Positions 21,150 through 32,815 are shown, numbered from the stretch's first letter. The stretch is DNA of 64,000 bases from Bettongia penicillata ogilbyi (GCA_023548195.1 JAJHZJ010000416.1:2502396-2566395); one strand, 5' to 3'. The notes: generated by a model from the sequence alone, not told the origin. Numbers and translations: made by a program.

Positions 21150-21695
21150 TGCATCTGTCTTCTGTCTCCTACAATTACCATAGTTCGGGCCCTAATCATT
21201 TCTTAACTATTCTACTTGTAACAGTTGTCTTGGTTTCCTGCATGCAGTCTCTCCTCTAACCAATCCATCTTCCCCACAGTGGCCAAGGTCATTTTTCCCA
21301 GCTCAAAGGTCTGATTATCTCGCTTCCTTGATTAAGGAGTTTCAGTGTTCATCCTCTGCCCCTTATCCTCCCTCCCCTTCCCAATTGCCTTCAAAGCTCT
21401 CTTGAAGGCCTTTGTTATATGGCTGCAGTCTACTTTTCCAGGATGGTTGCACATCACTTTGCTTCATGCACTTTAAAATCCAGCCAACTGTGCTGCACTC
21501 TTCCCCTTACCCAAGGGGATGGGAGGGAGATGCCTCTGTGTCTCTGGTGCCTGGAATGTTCCTCCTTCCTTCTTCCTCTGGGAGCACTCCCCTCTCTTCC
21601 AGAGTCAGCTCAATTACCACCTTTGAAAGACTTTGCCCAATTCCTCAAAATGTTAGGTCTGTGTCCCCCTGCTTCAGTCAATTCGTATTGTAGAT
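21150..21695 (+). mobile_element. L2 LINE, ORF2 C-terminal/3' region
   Basis: Text such as CCCTAATCATTTCTTAACTA, CAACCAATCC..TTCCCCACAG, CTGCCTCCC-like and TGCCTGGAATGTTCCTCC matches the L2 region before its 3' tail. Overlapping frames of 93 and 106 codons here are L2 remains and not genes. Confidence 0.7.
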
Positions 21696-22237
21696 TTAGT
21701 GGACTGACCTGTGGAAGCTTCTCCTCAAAGCATGTGTAGATCTGTCCCTCCTGGTTTTAGTTAAAGTGGTCACATCAAAACTTTGGAAAGTCACTTTCTA
21801 ACCATGCGTCACTGAGACTTGTATTCCGGGATGAGGAAAAACCTTCTAATTAGCTACAGAATTTAGGTAAGAACTCAGGTTGTTGAATAGCAAGTGGCAT
21901 GTATACACAAAAAGAGAAACTACCCCTTCATTACCCTATTTCCTTTACAGTTGTGAGTAAGGAAGGACTACTTCAAACCAGTCCCCAAAGAGGCTGCGTA
22001 TCCTTCTGTCTTGGGTGCTCATTATTTCCTGATCATGGGCTACTAATAGCTCTGGCAGTGACCTGGTAAGTTTGAGGGATCCAGAAGATCTCATTGGTGA
22101 CCAGAGGTGGTAGCCATAGCCACCATAGCAATAGTGGAATATGGGAAGATGTGAGAGTCACCTGAAGATACCTGCGACCTAAACAATTATTTGTTACCTG
22201 TGAAGAGAAACGTGTTGACTGGAGACTCAAGAAAGAT
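21696..22237. other. No gene seen; unclassified sequence
   Basis: No repeat family recognised. A minus frame of 115 codons (22,033-22,380) crosses its end but resembles nothing known. Confidence 0.4.
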
Positions 22238-22528
22238 ATGGATTCTGGGGACGTGGCAGTGTGGCCCACCAAGAAGAGAACGCCATCTAAGGAGAATTTC
22301 AAGAGGAAATTTTCTCCAAGAAAGGAGAAAACAAACCAACCAACTCCCAGTGCCAGGAGTGGGAGGTACTCCTTTGTCATAGGTGTACTCTACATGTATC
22401 CTCATTACCTTTTTGTTTTGTTTGAATACACTTTCTCTAGGGGCCTTGCATGTGCTTCTGGTTTGGAGGAGTGTCATGTACCAACTCTTTACTTAATACC
22501 TTCTCAATATGTCTCTTCAAAAAACTAA
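22238..22528 (+). CDS. Unrecognised 96-codon open frame (doubtful)
   Basis: Opens MDSGDVAVWPTKKRTPSK and stays basic (K/R/S/T/P-rich) for ~47 residues, then becomes hydrophobic and random-looking. No promoter, splice context or known homologue could be recognised, and a minus frame of similar length overlaps it. Most likely a chance frame. Listed because its first half has an unusual basic composition. Confidence 0.12.
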   Translation: MDSGDVAVWPTKKRTPSKENFKRKFSPRKEKTNQPTPSARSGRYSFVIGVLYMYPHYLFVLFEYTFSRGLACASGLEECHVPTLYLIPSQYVSSKN

Positions 22529-22694
22529 TGGCATCAAGCAATTGATTTTTGACAAAGAATATACAGGAGGAGGGGAGATGGCTTGTGAATGACAGTATCA
22601 GATACCCCCTTAGTGTTACCTCTAGAACCCTTAGAGGAAAAGTAATTAGCTGGCCTCTCGGGACCTGACTGACCAATATAAATGGGAATGCCCT

Positions 22695-22862
22695 CAGAAG
22701 TGTGATACAGTATTTACTTTGTATATATCTTAATATTTACTTATCCATGAAGACGTTGTATCCCCCAATAGAGTGTGAATTCCTTAAGATGGGGGATCGT
22801 TGCTCTTTTTGTCTACTACAATGCCCGACAATGCTTCATAAATGCTTGTTAATTTATGGACC
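22695..22862 (+). mobile_element. L2 LINE 3' end
   Basis: AATAGAGTGTGAATTCCTTA, GTTGCTCTTTTTGTCTACTA and TTCATAAATGCTTGTTAATT form a decayed L2 tail. Confidence 0.75.
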
Positions 22863-23425
22863 AAGTGAATGTATTTCTTGATGGCTAATGCCTATGCTGA
22901 CTTAATTCAGTCCATGTTGTTTAGCTATTTAGATGGTCCTCACTGCCAGTTGGGGTTTGAGTTATTTTTTCAGAGGTGTCCTTAGATATGCTGATCCTAC
23001 TTACAAAGAAGATCGACTGTCTAGAAAGCATTGGTCCTAAGGACTGGATCATTGACTGGGCATAGTTAAGTGGAGAGTGTTGGTAATTGTAGAAGAGGGT
23101 TAATTCAAATGTCTGTTGCCTAATGACTTTTGAAAACTACCATATTATAAACCTATTCTAAGAGAAGGAATACTCACACATACATATATATGTAAGAGTG
23201 TATGTATATATGGAGAATTAACTACACAAATAATATGGCATAGGGCATAGAAGGAGATGGCCCAATGGGAAGAAAAACCTATCTTTCCTTTCTAAGCATC
23301 TACCATATATTCAAATCTAAACTAAACCAAGTTCATCTTCATTTTATTCAGTTCTTCAAAACAAACAAACTGAAAAACAATCAATCCATCTTAATACTTT
23401 CTTTCCTTCCCCTTCATTTCAGGAG
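22863..23425. other. No gene seen; unclassified sequence
   Basis: Includes a short TACATATATA run near 23,180. Nothing else recognised. Confidence 0.45.
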
Positions 23426-23427
23426 AC

Positions 23428-23636
23428 TCCAAGAAGGGATCATAGAGATGGAAGGGAGCTTAGTGGCCATCTAGTTCAACATTTCCATTTTACAGATGAG
23501 TTAATCTGGAAAGAGTTAGTGACTCATCACTATTTCTAGTAAGTAACAGAGTTGGGATTTAAATCCAGATTTTTTTTTTATTACAAATCCAATGTTTTTT
23601 TTTTTTTCCGTTGTACCATGTTACCTCCACTTGGTA
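23428..23636 (-). mobile_element. MIR-like SINE, antisense
   Basis: GGGATCATAGAGATGGAAGG..CATTTTACAGATGAG..AACAGAGTTGGGATTTAAAT, with two T-rich expansions near the head. Confidence 0.75.
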
Positions 23637-23947
23637 CAAATCCACTAATATTCTTAGGCAAGTAATTTTTCATAAGACTGGCTGCATCTTTTATTATTAT
23701 ATAATATTCTACCCCTCTCAAGGGCTGGGGCCATATGTGTTTAATACTACAACCTTCTTAACTCAACATCTAAAGAAACCAGCAACATGAGAAACAATTT
23801 TGGTTGTCAATGATGAGTTCTAAATTTTTACATATTCCTTTTTGGCTGAAGGCATGGGAAACTTTGGGAGACACTTTGGGGCTATAGCTGATCAACCTAA
23901 AAGAAGAGGCACTCAAAGACTGCATTTATCAAAGCAAACTTTTTCAA

Positions 23948-24300
23948 AAAGTAGGGGGAACACAGTGGAAAGAGCACTGGGTTAGGAGTCACAGGAGCCA
24001 GGTTAAATCCCATCTCCCATATTTACTAGCTGTGTGACCTTGGGAAAATCACAAAATAACAGTAACAAAAACAACAACAGCATTTTGTCTAGTATTTTAT
24101 CTAGTGTTTTATAGTTTGTAAAGCAATTTACAACTTTTTTTTTCATCTTGATCCTCACAGCAACTTTGGGGAAGTATGTATTATCATCCCCATTTTTACA
24201 GATGAAGAAAGTGAGATGGACAGCGGCCTTAGCAACATGATGGGTTGGACTAGGGGACCTCGAAAGCTCCTTCAAACTGTAAATCTTTTGATCCTATGCA
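23948..24300 (+). mobile_element. MIR SINE (sense) split by an antisense MIR
   Basis: Sense head and core at 23,948-24,055 (AGTGGAAAGAGCACTGGGTT, CTGTGTGACCTTGGGAAAAT). Sense 3' end at 24,230-24,300 (GGTTGGACTAGGGGACCTCG). Between them 24,090-24,215 is antisense (TATAGTTTGTAAAGCAATTT, CATCCCCATTTTTACAGATG). One copy jumped into the other. Confidence 0.8.
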
Positions 24301-25190
24301 TTTTTTCCTGTGCTTCCCATCTTTGGAAATTCACTTTATGGTCAATCACATGCCATACTGACACCACGTCCAGCTGTAGGGGGAGCCCTCGTCCAATTTC
24401 TCAAGGGCCATGAGTGAGTCTTTCCTTGTGCCTTCACCTGGCTTGTGAGTGTCAGCTCTCGCCAAGGTTTTCGCAATCTCCACACGTTATGGCTACTGAA
24501 ATGCTAGGACACCAGCCGGGTGGCAGCTTGTGTCTCGCCATTCCCAGGCAGTCCAGTGAAATGATAAACAAAAGTCTTTTGTGCCGTATGAATGAGCTTT
24601 AAGGACTCCTCAGTGGAGCCTCCTGTCATCCAAGCAAGTCATGTGTATCAAAAGCCCTTATATGGGAAAGTTTGTTTTCATATCTGGCCAGCTCTGAATG
24701 GGAACTCCTTTTGTCGTGTTGTAATACAAACATTTGTTTATTTTTTTGAACAGTGCCGGCAGTCATGATACAGGAACCAGGGGACTGAATGAAGGGACCC
24801 CTTTCCAAGGAGGCGCCTTTGAAAACTCTCCTGTTGGGCCATTTCAACTGTCAACTGATCTTGAGTTCTGTTTACATTAAGACAATAGTAGGGCTTCCTA
24901 AATAAATAAATTAGAGGCACCCAGGGTCCTAATGAAACCCCATAAATGGGAGGAGCAAAGGGGGGGAGGCTTGTGCTGCTCTGAAACAATGGCTATTTTA
25001 TCTTCCTCTATGTCCCCTGTTTGTGTTTTATTTTTAACACAGAGGGGGGTGGGGTGCTTTGTGTTAATTACACTGATAAAAACTCTCCTGATAGAATGCC
25101 CCCTTGGTCAATCCCCAGAAAGGACTTGACATCTCTCCTTTGCATCAATGACATTCTGCCAAGCAAATATTTCCTAAGGTGAACAGAGGG
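24301..25190. promoter_or_regulatory. Candidate conserved non-coding block with CArG box
   Basis: Nearly 900 bp without a recognisable repeat, at higher G+C than neighbours and without coding potential. A perfect SRF-type CArG box CCTTATATGG sits at 24,656-24,665, next to TCAAAAG. GTTTAC-type forkhead and AT-rich homeodomain cores follow. In a genome this dense in repeats, such a gap commonly marks constrained regulatory DNA. Conservation is not tested. Confidence 0.4.
24656..24665. promoter_or_regulatory. CArG box (SRF-type site)
   Basis: CCTTATATGG matches the consensus CC(A/T)6GG exactly, flanked by C and G to give CCCTTATATGGG. A site of this length occurs by chance at modest frequency, so binding is only possible. 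Confidence 0.4.
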
Positions 25191-25891
25191 TTTTTTGTTT
25201 TGTTTTGTTTTTTACCCCTTCCTTCTCATGATCTTGGCTTATAAAGGGAATAAATAAAAATGGTGAGGCAAAGCTTTTTTGGACTGGTTTGGTGGGTTTA
25301 TAGGGGGTGCAATGGGGGTTCTGGGATTATTTGCCTGAATAAATCTTTCAGCATCTAAGTTACAGCTTGTGTTTTGAAGAGATCTAAGGTCTCATTAAAT
25401 AAAATAGACTTACAGCAGCTCAGGGTATTCCAATTGGGAGTGAAGGTGGGGGTAGCATTGGGCCTAAGTTGTTAGTGGGTGAAGGAGGCAGGAAGTGTTT
25501 GTTATCGGACAGTTGTACTTCAAGAACCTCTGGCTACAACTGAAATACAACAAGAGAATGCTTGGAGAGGGAGGGCTGTGAAGGGCTGCTGAGCTGGGCA
25601 ATAGGTAGTTTGTCTTCTACATCCTTGTCTCTGTCCCCTTCCTCCTACTTTTTCTCCTCTTTGTCTTTCTCCCCTCCTTGTTTTCTTTGTGTGCTCTTTT
25701 CCCTGCTTTTGAATCCATTTCTTGGATCTCACCTGCCTCCTATGCTAGAATTCCTTTTCTCACAGCACAAGTAATAGGAATTTCCTCTTCCTAAGGTGTT
25801 ATTCTCTCCTCCAATTTGGATTTGAATTTTAAAAGAGAATGCCTCATTAGAGGGAAATAATGAACTACAAGTACAATAGTGGAATTTCAGG

Positions 25892-25892
<1 letters not shown>
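25191..25892. other. Repeat-poor unique stretch
   Basis: T-rich TTTTG run at 25,196-25,212, then unique DNA with a pyrimidine-rich stretch near 25,610-25,720. No gene evidence. Confidence 0.45.

Positions 25893-25931
<39 letters not shown>
25893..25931. repeat. (TG)n microsatellite
   Basis: About 19 uninterrupted TG units, the purest dinucleotide run in this part. Confidence 0.95.
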
Positions 25932-25935
<4 letters not shown>

Positions 25936-25989
25936 TTTTCAGTGGAGACTTTCCTAGGTACCTCTCAAATCCTTACACATAAGCAGCAG

Positions 25990-27420
25990 CCTGTTCTGCA
26001 TACCTAATAGACTGACTCTGGGCCTTCCATCTATCTATCCTTCTCCCCTCCCCTGCCTTGCTTAAGCACTGTCACAAGTGAGGAGTGTTAGCAGAAAACG
26101 GTGGGGATGTTGGCAGTCCCAAAAGCCTTTCTATCACCACTAGATTGATGGGCTAGAGCATTTTAATTTGTGCTTCATAAGTCTCGCTGCTTTGGACTTA
26201 ATGAATACATTTCCTAGTTTTTAAGTGACTCCACTTTATATTTTAATTCCAAAAACAAACAAACAAGCCAAACCAACCCCCTCCTCCCCAAACCAAAACC
26301 CAAAACTCCAACCCAAATCAAACCTTAAAAGTTTTTGGTGAGCACAAATCAATGTAGTCTAATGACAAAATAATTGATAATGATAAAAGAAAATGTTATT
26401 TGTCCCCTTCTTTTGACACTTGGGGTTGTCAGGTTGTAAAAATAACCTAGCTCCAGTTGTGGTTGTAAAGAAATAAAATCTTAGGAAGGGAAAATCTCCC
26501 TTTAAAGTACTGAAATTAAAAAAAAAGTAGCTTTCTACCGTTGGGTTAGGTGACTTTAGGTTGAAAAATACGACCCCTAAACCTTAAGGCTATGGTCATG
26601 GAAATACTATTCTGGCTTGACAATAAGGAAAAATGGAGAATGGTGGTTGTCCTGTGACTTTATGTAAGTGCAGCTACATTAAAAGCCCAAGAGGAAAAAA
26701 AATGATGGTAATCTTTTGATTTGATAATAGAACCTTAGCCAACCCAAACCGTAGTCCTCATTACCTTCCTCTTCTGAGGCAGATGATGAATGCTGAAGAG
26801 GTGAGGTGAGTTAACATATTCTATTTAAATCGGCCACTCTGCAAAGGATATTAGCCAAGTGAGTAGAAACCATTAGCTGTTGCTTTTTTTCTTCCTTTCT
26901 TTTTTATTATTGGAGAATAAAAGGAGAAATATTGGAGCGCAAGAATAGAATTTCCCTCTCACCATCAGAGGTACGCTTTCTTATTGATAAACAAAAGAAA
27001 CAAGGCACACTCACTAATTGGAAGAAATTGTCAATTGTCCCCTATTCCAGCCTGCAGAGTGCCATTGTCAAATGAAAGGATCTAGCTGACACTGGGGGAA
27101 AAACCTTCTTCTACATAGTTGAAATGCCTTTCCATGTGGGTATTTAAGCGTTTTGGTAACATAGTAGGAAACTGTCTCTCTAAAAAGCATAGAAATATCT
27201 GCTCCTTTTAACGGGGATTTTTTTTAAACAATTGTTTAAATGGCAAACAATTGAGCTAGCTCCTTATATTTATAAATGCCCAATAAGTAACACTAGGAAA
27301 AATCCCTTCAATTAAATTGACATCTTAATATCTTCCTCTGAAGGCTAGATGAAATTTATCACTAGGTTGACATATTTCACAACTCTCTTATTCTAGCCAG
27401 TGACTTTCCATTTCTTTTTC
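25990..27420. promoter_or_regulatory. Repeat-free block, candidate conserved non-coding cluster
   Basis: About 1.4 kb without SINE or LINE text apart from an A/C-rich patch at 26,255-26,325. Contains dense developmental-factor-like motifs, e.g. TTGATAAACAAAAG (forkhead/SOX) near 26,984, AGTCTAATGAC, CAATTGTTTAAATGG near 27,231 and CAATTGAGCTAGC. No open frame. Together with 24.3-25.2 kb this is the largest repeat gap in the window. Confidence 0.38.
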
Positions 27421-27437
27421 CTAGCAGTGTTTTTACT

Positions 27438-27545
27438 TGTTCATTCATTCACATTCATTCATTCATTCATAACATACAGAATAACCTCCAAATGCCTGGC
27501 ACTGTATTAGCTATTATATTTTCTGTTCCTAGGGCAGACTGATTC
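27438..27545 (-). mobile_element. (TTCA)n and L2 tail fragment, antisense
   Basis: TTCATTCATTCAC/ATTCATTCATTCATTC run followed by CAAATGCCTGGCACTGTATT, an antisense L2 tail. Confidence 0.6.
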
Positions 27546-27604
27546 CTCTACTTTTATGATAATAAATTTCAGCAGCACTCTAAACTATCTGACATACTTT
27601 TTTA

Positions 27605-27775
27605 AAAAAAATACTCCTGTAACTTGGACAGGGATTATAATCCTTATTTTGCAGAATAAATTGAGATTAAGACAATAAAATCACTTGTCCATAGTCTTAT
27701 GGCTGCTAAGTGTCAGACATTAGAGCTGAATCCAGCTCTTCTAATTCTAACTGTAGTGGTTTTTCTGTGCTGTGA
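27605..27775 (-). mobile_element. MIR-like SINE, antisense
   Basis: ATTTTGCAGAATAAATTGAG..ATCACTTGTCCATAGTC..AGCTGAATCCAGCTCTTCTA: antisense core and head. Confidence 0.65.
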
Positions 27776-27834
27776 CATACCATATCTTTTAGGTTTTCCT
27801 GGTCCAGCATAGGTAAGACAGCAGAAGTAAAGAT

Positions 27835-28500
27835 GTTAAGAAATCATGCAATCCCAGTTTTCTTTGCATGTCTACACTGTGCAAGGCATCATCGAATTAG
27901 GATTTTGGGGCATATACAGAAATGCAATATTTGTTTCTGTTTCCAAAGGGCTTATCATCTAGTTGGGCAGATTACTCCTATAAGCAGGGAGAGTCCTGTC
28001 TTTAGTCAGAGGACCTGGGTTGAAATTCCACCTTTCTTGCTTAGTCCCTGGGTGACCTTGGGTAAATCAATTCAGTTCCCCCAACCTCATTTTCCTCATC
28101 TATAAAATTAGGGGGTTGAACTTTTTGACCTCTTAGATCCTTGCAAGTCTTAGATTTATGATCCTATGTAAAGATACCTAGTAATGCAAAGCAATACATG
28201 GTAAAGTTTCTTTAGAAGTTTAAAGGAAGAAAAGATCATGTATCCTCAGGGAAAACTTTATAAAGGAGGTGAGATTTGAAGGATGGGAAGAACTTGGATA
28301 GGTTGACATCATGGAAGAGTTTATTCAGGGCAGGGAGATAAGGTATGAACGAAAGCGTGGAGGCAGAAAATACATATATTGGATGAAAAATAAGAGAACA
28401 GTTTGAATGGATCAAAAGATCTGTATAAGGGAGTAGTGGGAGACAAGGCTGGACTTTGAATGCCAAGATGAGGGTTGCTTTTATCTGGTAGGCAACAGGA
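27835..28500 (-). mobile_element. L2 LINE 3' region, antisense, split by MIR
   Basis: Left part holds GGGCATATACAGAAATGC and AAAGGGCTTATCATCTAGTT. Right part (28,200-28,500) holds GGAGGTGAGATTTGAAGGAT, GGCAGAAAATAC and GACAAGGCTGGACTTTGAAT. A sense MIR separates them. Confidence 0.7.
27985..28172 (+). mobile_element. MIR SINE
   Basis: GAGGACCTGGGTTGAAATTC, GGTGACCTTGGGTAAATC, TTTTCCTCATCTATAAAATT, and the end TTAGATTTATGATCCTATG. Inserted in the antisense L2. Confidence 0.85.
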
Positions 28501-30300
28501 TGAAGCTCTCAGATCTAGCTTTTGGTAATCTTACAGAATTCCAAAGACTTTTGTTATAGTACATTTTTTCCTTTCCCCCTTCCCTACTCCCTGAGAGGGC
28601 TTCCTTAATGTTGTCTTAACTCCTTGCTCTTTTTTTCTCTCCCAGAAAATCATCCTGTTCCTTCCCCCTCTTATGAATTCATGTGTTTTCTGCTGCTCCT
28701 TGTAACACCTTTGCCCCACTCCCTTCCCAACAACCATGTCATCTCTCAGAGGGAAACATGATCTTAAGGCTTGAAATCATTTGGAGAAAACTCTTAAGCC
28801 TGAAATAGGTTTGATTTGAATTGATTCTCTCTTTATAGTCTTCCACTGGCCTCAGGAAAACAAACCAGTCTGAGTCTTGCAGTATTGTGTGTGGTAGATG
28901 TGGTGATGGGGCTAGAGGGATGGGGAGAAAGGAGTCGGAAGGTGTAGAATGGATTGCCAAGAAAAACTGGCAGGTTGGCAATAAAGTGGAAAGAGGGATT
29001 ATTACTGGCTGTCTAGGGGCTCAGCAAGTTGGAACACAACGAATTCTCTTTTCCAACTAAATTAGGGTTTCCGAGGAGAATTTCTCCAGATACCATCTCC
29101 TCCCCCACATCCCCTTCACGAATAGGTTTGTTTTGTGGTCTGTAGAACTCAGGTTTAGTTTTCCCTTCTTCTCCTATAAGCATCCACTGGGGGTTTTATC
29201 CCTTCTGGTGTATGCTGAGGCTGTGGAACACTGAAATCTTGCTCTGCAAGGCCATTGGTGCCGTCTTTGCTGTGGTTATTTCTGCTGAATTCCACATTAA
29301 TCTTTTCCACCTAAAGAACCGGGGATCAGTCAGAGAAGTAGGTTAAGAGAGTTGGGGAATGTATATGGAACAATGTGGTCACCCACACTAATTTACCTAT
29401 ATTAAAGAAAAAGCTGCTCAGCACAGCAACCCTAAGCCAATAGATCTGCAGGGATTTCTTGGCAGTGACGGATCCTGGCTTCCAAATGCACTTGTTCAGG
29501 CAGCAAAATAGCGATGAGACCCTTTCTTCCAGACATTCTTTTCCCAGTGGAGTTCTCCCAGGTCCTTGGCTCTTACAAACTGGTCTGGTCCATTGGTGAT
29601 GCTTGAATGTCTCAGTGAACTTGATAGCTAGGCCAGGTGAATTGGAAAGTTGTCATGCCTGCTTTAGTTAGACTGAAGAGGGCAGTATGAGACCAGGCTT
29701 CTCCCAGCTCCTGAGCAAAGGGAGGTGAGATACACTTAATGTTTTCCACCTGTAGTGAGCTCCGAGAGGGTTTCCAGAAAAATTAGATGGGGGAAACGGA
29801 CCTATTGGATTTATAATAAATGTCTTCTAGTTAGCTTCACCTAAAAGGAATTCTGCATGAGAAGAGTCTTTCTTCCCTATTTTTTTTTTTGCTTTTCTTT
29901 TTCCTTTCCCCATTTTAAGACCTGGGGTGCCATTCCTGGCGGTGCCTCCGGTTTTCATACCCTCATCACCTGCCGCAAAGCAAACCTCCTCGTGTAAATC
30001 CCTGTGTTGACAGTTCAGACGGTTTTCCATCCTTTCACAATGGATTGGAACTTAGCTGTGTTGGGTGTTAAAGCAGCTTTGCTGGAGGGGCTGCTCTTAA
30101 AATTCCTCAACCTCTGTGGGCTGGTGCTGGAAAACCAAGAGGTCTCCTCAAAAGCTTTGAAGGAAGAGGGGAAGAGGGGAAAGTAGGAAGGGTTCAAAGA
30201 CCATTTAGTCTGTTATAAAACAGAGGTCCCTTTCTTAGCAACATAGGAAAAGGAATGAAGAAGTAGATTGACATCTGTTTTGTTTTAAATTAAACCCAAG
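28501..30300. other. Mostly unique sequence, no gene
   Basis: Nearly 1.8 kb without a clear repeat. Frames of 60-80 codons on both strands do not resemble known proteins. Some of 29.2-29.8 kb could be conserved non-coding DNA. Confidence 0.4.
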
Positions 30301-30302
30301 CT

Positions 30303-30405
30303 ATCTGTGTTACCTGGGCAAGTCATTTCCCTTCTCCATCTCAGTTTCCTCATATAAAATGAGAAGGTTTAACTGGATGTCTTCTATGGCTCTAGATAAT
30401 CATAG
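30303..30405 (+). mobile_element. MIR SINE fragment
   Basis: TGTGTTACCTGGGCAAGTCA and TCTCAGTTTCCTCATATAAA, then GGTTTAACTGGATG, the MIR core and 3' part. Confidence 0.8.
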
Positions 30406-30790
30406 CTAAATCTTATATAGCACTTTGAGGTTTGCAAAGCTATTAACTTTTATTTTTAACTATTTATTATTATTATTTATATTTAATTATATATTAAATA
30501 TAATTTTATATACATTAAATATATAATTAAATATATAGATATATAAATATAATTTATGTTAAATTATATTTATAATTTATTATTAACATATGTATGAACT
30601 CATTTGATCCCTAAAACAACTATCTGAGGTAAATACAATTATCATCCCCATCATCCCATTTTACAGATGAGGAAACTGAGACTGAGAGAGGTTAAGTGAC
30701 TTGCCCAAGGTCATATAGCTTGTAAGTATTTGAGGTGAGAGCTGAACTTTGTTCTTCTGACACCAGTTCCAACATTCTACCCATTCTGCC
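30406..30790 (-). mobile_element. Ther1/MIR SINE, antisense, with AT-rich expansion
   Basis: TATATAGCACTTTGAGGTTTGC at the left, a TTATTATTATTTATAT-type expansion at 30,450-30,590, then ATTTTACAGATGAGGAAACT, AGTGACTTGCCCAAGGTCAT and a decayed head. Confidence 0.85.
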
Positions 30791-31020
30791 CAGGCACCTC
30801 CAAAATCTATGGTCTTGTGAAAGTTGTTTCATTAAACACACAAAAAATAATCAAAAGGAGAATGTCAGTCTGTGGAGCCTTGGAGCTCAGGAGGAAGAGG
30901 CAAAATGATAGGTGTTCTTAAGTAATAATGAATGTAAGATGTGACTGCTGGCACTAGGTTATGACTTAAAGATGAATCTTGAAGGGAAATGAAGTGATTT
31001 TGGGAACTGGCACTAAAAAG

Positions 31021-31236
31021 GAATGTAGCTAGGTGGAGCCATATTGCTGGGCTTGGAATCAGGAAGACTCATGTTCATGAGTTCAAATCTGGCCTCAGAT
31101 ACTCACTGGCTGTGTGACCCTGTTTGCCTCAGTTTCCTCATCTGTAAAATGAGCTGGAGAAGAAAATAGACTACTCAAGTATCTTTGCCAAGAAAGTCAG
31201 AGAATTGGACACGACTGATATGAGTGAACCATAAAA
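31021..31236 (+). mobile_element. Mar1-like SINE
   Basis: TAGCTAGGTGGAGCC, GTTCAAATCTGGCCTCAG, TCTGTAAAATGAGCTGGAGA, and the RTE-like tail ATTGGACACGACTGATATGA. About 17 bp of core (the GGGCAAGTCACTTAACC part) are missing. Confidence 0.88.
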
Positions 31237-31339
31237 GTCCTAATACCACAGTTCCCTTATAGAAACAAAATTCCTCCACTCTTTGAAAACATTCCTCTCA
31301 GCTTGTAATTGTAGGGTCCACTTCAGGGTGCTGAGGACA

Positions 31340-31490
31340 GAACTAGAAAGAAGGCCTTGATTTTAGAGTTATAGAACCTAGGTTGGAGTCTTACCTCTGC
31401 TCCTTGTGTAATCTTAGGAAAGTCACCTAATTTCTCTGGTACCCAGTTTCCTCCATTGTAAAATGGTGGTTTGAACTAGATAACAGCAGT
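31340..31490 (+). mobile_element. MIR SINE
   Basis: GTGTAATCTTAGGAAAGTCA, CAGTTTCCTCCATTGTAAAA, GGTGGTTTGAACTAGATAAC. Confidence 0.75.
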
Positions 31491-31499
31491 GACAACAGT

Positions 31500-31720
31500 G
31501 ATAGAATACATGGCTTGTAACACTTGCAGATTTCCATTACTTTACATACCTTACCTCACTTGAAACTCAAGAAAAAAATGTTACAGATATTATTGTTTTC
31601 ATTTTAGAGATAAGGAAAGTGAACGGCTCCACCCTGGATTCCACAGCCATTTAGCTGCAGAGGGATGTAAGCTTCTTTCTAGGTCCACTCTCTTATCCTG
31701 TGATGCACTTAGAGATTGAT
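31500..31720 (-). mobile_element. MIR-like SINE, antisense, decayed
   Basis: Starts with decayed 3' text ('ccattactttacataccttacctcac'), then TCATTTTAGAGATAAGGAAA. The head is uncertain. Confidence 0.5.
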
Positions 31721-32103
31721 TGCACTGAAAACTTGCTGCATGACTGACCCGTGTAAAAATGCTGTGCCTCTGGTGCCCATCACGGGCCTCCTCTCTGGGC
31801 TGAGCTCTTTTGAAGGGGGCCCTGAACAAAACCCAGCCTTCTGCCAGCTCTCCCAGCCTCATTCCCTCAGTTTGTTTCTAGGATGGTAGGACACAGAGCT
31901 GCATATGGAACATGTTGCTGAGGCTTTTTGTTGCAATTATGTTTCCCAGAAAATGGGAGTAATTTTCTTTTTGGAGAGAGAACAATGAAATGTGCTGAAA
32001 TTCAGCTAATCATCTTTTTTCTTCTTTTTGAGGGGGGGTTTGTGAATGGGGGTAGAGTTGGGGCAGGATGGCCTTTTATTGCCCCCATATTCTTAATGTT
32101 CAA

Positions 32104-32204
32104 ATATACATATATATGCATACATACATACATATACACACATATGTACCTATATATGTATGTGTATATAGCATATGTATATATACACATATACACACAT
32201 ATGT
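32104..32204. repeat. TATG/ACAT microsatellite
   Basis: Compound ATATATG/CATACATA/ACACATATG repeat with palindromic stretches. Confidence 0.9.
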
Positions 32205-32446
32205 GCACAAGTGGACTTTGGGCAGAAAGCTATTAAAATAAAAACTTTTGTTTCCAAGTATGTGTTAACACCTTTTGTAAGCATAGGTAAATCATGGCTC
32301 TGGGAGACACCATCATGGCTTAGCTTAGGCGATGCTACCCAAGAGCATTGGTCTCCATTCTGGAGAGAGAGAATAAGAAAACAGAGTATACAAAGCACTC
32401 CCATCCCTACCAACTTCAAGGACTCCGTCTGCCTGCAGTATCGATG

Positions 32447-32697
32447 CTGCAATTCAGTCAGTTCTGACTCTTTGTGACTGTATTTGGGGATTATTCAGCA
32501 AAGATACAAGAGATACATACAAAATACATACATACAAAGATACAAGTTTGCCATTTCTTTGTCCAGCTCATTTTACAGATAAGGAAACTAAAGAAAACAA
32601 GGTGAAGTGACTTGCCCAGGCTTACACAGCTAGTAAGTATCTGAGGCTGGATTTGAACTCAGGTCTTCCTATTCTAGGCCTGGTGCTCAATAGCTTT
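32447..32697 (-). mobile_element. Mar1-like SINE, antisense, with microsatellite
   Basis: AATTCAGTCAGTTCTGACTC..GACTGTATTTGGGGATTATT is the antisense tail. An ATACATAC expansion sits at ~32,505-32,545. It ends with the core (TGACTTGCCCAGGCTTACAC) and head (GGATTTGAACTCAGGTCTTC). Confidence 0.85.
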
Positions 32698-32722
32698 TGA
32701 GATAACCCCCTTCTACTTTAGG

Positions 32723-32815
32723 ACAGCTCTAAGGGGTAGGGGATAGAGTGCTGGACCTGGAATCAGGAAGACCTGAGTTACTAGCTGTGTGACCCTGAGC
32801 AAATCATTTCACTAT
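32723..32815 (+). mobile_element. SINE 5' fragment (Mar1/MIR type)
   Basis: GGGGATAGAGTGCTGGACCT, ATCAGGAAGACCTGAGTTAC, CTGTGTGACCCTGAGCAAAT. Confidence 0.8.

Noticed and set aside
21412..21739. Two overlapping frames of 93 and 106 codons
   Set aside because: They fall in decayed L2 sequence. Overlap of two frames on one strand also argues for chance.
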